A stretch of 15,604 nucleotides of DNA. Source: JBFJWU01 sp041623475 [NCBI: bacterium]. Lineage in GTDB: Bacteria > J088. A program made the translations under genes and the position numbers. The notes under the pieces are model-generated. The model saw nothing but the letters and a program-made list of their open reading frames with translations. It did no database searches and was not told where the DNA came from. Where the stretch lies: assembly GCA_041623475.1 (NCBI GenBank), contig JBFJWU010000035.1, positions 1 through 15,604 on the forward strand. Direction: 5' to 3'. Numbering within the stretch: position 1 is the first letter of the stretch; each line of letters opens with the position of its first letter. Positions 14,090 to 15,604 of the stretch are shown in pieces.

Positions 14090-14128
14090 TAAGTTGAAAC
14101 GGTTCAAATCCTAAAAGGAGGCCCCGAC

Positions 14129-15604
14129 ATGGGCAAGATTATCGGTATTGACCTGGGTACAACCAACAGCGTCGTGGCTGCTGTCGTTGGCGGCGAGCCC
14201 GAAGTAATTCCCAACCAGGAGGGGGCGCGCACGACTCCGTCTGTTGTCGGATTTACGGACGACGGTGAAATTGTTGCAGGGCAGGTTGCCAAGCGACAGG
14301 CCATTACGAACCCGGAAAAGACAATCTATTCGGTCAAACGATTCATCGGGCGTCGCTTTGACGAAATTGGCGGGGAAATCAAACAGGTTCCCTATAACGT
14401 TGTTGAAGGCGAAAATGGATCTGTGCGGATCGAAATCGGCGACAAACAGTACAGTCCCGAAGAAATCAGCGCCAAGGTTCTCGGCAAATTGAAAAAGGCT
14501 GCCGAGGATTTTCTGGGTGAGACCGTTGATGCCGCTGTCATTACCGTGCCCGCATATTTCAATGATGCCCAGCGGCAGGCAACCAAGGATGCCGGAAAGA
14601 TCGCTGGACTTGAGGTCAAGCGGATTATTAACGAACCGACGGCTGCAGCTTTGGCATATGGACTGGAGAAAAAGAAAGACGAAAAGATCGCCGTTTATGA
14701 CCTGGGTGGCGGTACATTTGACATTTCGATCCTGGAGATCGGCGACGACGTGGTCGAGGTCAAGGCGACCGATGGCGACACCCATCTGGGTGGTGACGAT
14801 TTTGACCAGGTCGTGATCGACTGGATCATCGAAGAGTTCAAGAAGGATCAGGGGATCGATCTGGCCGGTGACAACATGGCGTTGCAACGGCTAAAGGAAG
14901 CCGCAGAAAAGGCCAAGATCGAGCTGTCTTCGACCTCGGAATCAGAGATCAACCTGCCATTCATTACCGCAGACCAGAGCGGTCCCAAGCACCTGGTATT
15001 GAAACTGAGTCGTGCCAAATTCGAGCAAATGGTCGAGGGACTTGTAACGCGCTCTATGGAGCCCGTCAAGCGTGCGATGGAGCAGGCCAAATTGAGTCCA
15101 GGCGATATCGACGAGGTTGTTCTGGTCGGTGGATCGACCCGTATTCCGGCGGTGCAGCAGGCGGTCCAGGGCTATTTTGGCAAGGAACCCCACAAGGGCG
15201 TCAACCCGGATGAGGTCGTGGCTGCGGGTGCGGCTGTGCAGGGTGCGGTTCTGGCAGGGGATATGAAGGATGTTCTGTTGCTGGATATTATCCCGATCAG
15301 CCTGGGCGTTGAAACCCTGGGACAGGTTACGACCAAAATGATCGAACGTGGCACGACCATTCCCACCCGCCGGACCGAGACCTATACGACCGCCGAAGAC
15401 AACCAGACATCTGTGGAGATCCACATCCTGCAGGGGGAACGCGAAATGGCGACGGGAAACCGTTCGTTGGGTCGGTTCCGACTGGAGGGCATCCAGGGCG
15501 CCCCGCGCGGTATCCCGCAGGTCGAAGTTACTTTCGACGTGGATGCCAACGGCATCCTCAACGTTTCGGCCAAAGACAAGGCATCTGGCAAGGAGCAGAA
15601 AGTA
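14129..15604 (+). CDS. dnaK: Chaperone DnaK (partial, N-terminal 492 residues)
   Basis: This is the Hsp70 chaperone, which binds unfolded polypeptides under ATP control with DnaJ and GrpE. The frame is cut by the right edge after 492 of the usual 630-640 codons. Visible features are GIDLGTTNS (residues 6-14, phosphate loop), the [19 protein letters not shown] segment, [31 protein letters not shown], the interdomain linker [15 protein letters not shown] and part of the substrate-binding domain ([13 protein letters not shown]). The N-terminal domain carries the insertion typical of Gram-negative DnaK. AAGGAGG (14115-14121) lies seven bases before the ATG. The preceding gene is MmgE/PrpD, not grpE, so the usual grpE-dnaK order is not seen here; dnaJ could lie beyond the edge. 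Confidence 0.98.
   Translation, partial: MGKIIGIDLGTTNSVVAAVVGGEPEVIPNQEGARTTPSVVGFTDDGEIVAGQVAKRQAITNPEKTIYSVKRFIGRRFDEIGGEIKQVPYNVVEGENGSVRIEIGDKQYSPEEISAKVLGKLKKAAEDFLGETVDAAVITVPAYFNDAQRQATKDAGKIAGLEVKRIINEPTAAALAYGLEKKKDEKIAVYDLGGGTFDISILEIGDDVVEVKATDGDTHLGGDDFDQVVIDWIIEEFKKDQGIDLAGDNMALQRLKEAAEKAKIELSSTSESEINLPFITADQSGPKHLVLKLSRAKFEQMVEGLVTRSMEPVKRAMEQAKLSPGDIDEVVLVGGSTRIPAVQQAVQGYFGKEPHKGVNPDEVVAAGAAVQGAVLAGDMKDVLLLDIIPISLGVETLGQVTTKMIERGTTIPTRRTETYTTAEDNQTSVEIHILQGEREMATGNRSLGRFRLEGIQGAPRGIPQVEVTFDVDANGILNVSAKDKASGKEQKV

Noticed and set aside
13643-14107. A 154-codon minus-strand frame across the MmgE/PrpD gene end and dnaK leader
   Set aside because: No domain, signal or ribosome binding site; composition typical of an antisense shadow.
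14091-14115. GGTTCAAATCC, resembling a tRNA T-loop, before dnaK
   Set aside because: The flanking bases do not form the five-pair T-arm stem and no acceptor, D or anticodon arms can be assembled around it.

Overview
This window comes from a Gram-negative bacterium with fairly high GC content. The evidence is a TonB/ExbB/ExbD system, an outer-membrane receptor, several lipobox proteins and an outer-membrane beta-barrel. I cannot place the phylum with confidence. The partial DnaK keeps the N-terminal-domain insertion typical of Gram-negative DnaK, but its substrate-binding half does not read like the enterobacterial protein.

The core is a Fur-type iron-uptake island on the + strand, about 1.4 to 10.2 kb. 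Two Fur-like boxes 40 bp apart surround a TTGACA-N17-TACACT promoter. Behind it lie tightly packed genes: an FTR1/EfeU iron permease (1518-2366), a DUF4856 lipoprotein (2392-3891), an imelysin/M75 lipoprotein (3885-5099) and a very large frame (5105-8410). That frame joins a complete histidine-box membrane hydroxylase of the sterol-desaturase superfamily to a complete FecA-like TonB-dependent receptor. A second Fur-like site (8461-8486) then precedes overlapping exbB, exbD and tonB genes, which would power the receptor. The DyP peroxidase (EfeB) of the classical EfeUOB system is absent, and the di-iron-type hydroxylase occupies the locus instead. The receptor would import a ferric chelate through the outer membrane, the imelysin and DUF4856 lipoproteins would act in the periplasm, and FTR1 would move iron across the inner membrane. 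The hydroxylase role is unknown.

Left of the island are a truncated minus-strand lipoprotein with carboxypeptidase-regulatory-like repeats and a small hypothetical + strand protein. Right of it, on the minus strand, are a small beta-barrel protein, an IPT/TIG lipoprotein, a strong intrinsic terminator and an ExbB-family channel gene without an ExbD partner. A palindrome overlaps the likely promoter of that channel gene. The + strand then resumes with an MmgE/PrpD-family protein and the first 492 codons of dnaK, whose leader carries a hairpin.

The most unusual object is the hydroxylase-receptor fusion. A textbook signal peptide sits in the middle of the frame, so the product may be a real bifunctional or processed protein, or two genes joined by loss of a stop codon or by a sequencing indel. 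No stretch above 300 bases lacks a gene; the longest gaps are 12081-12273, 13945-14128 and 8411-8550.
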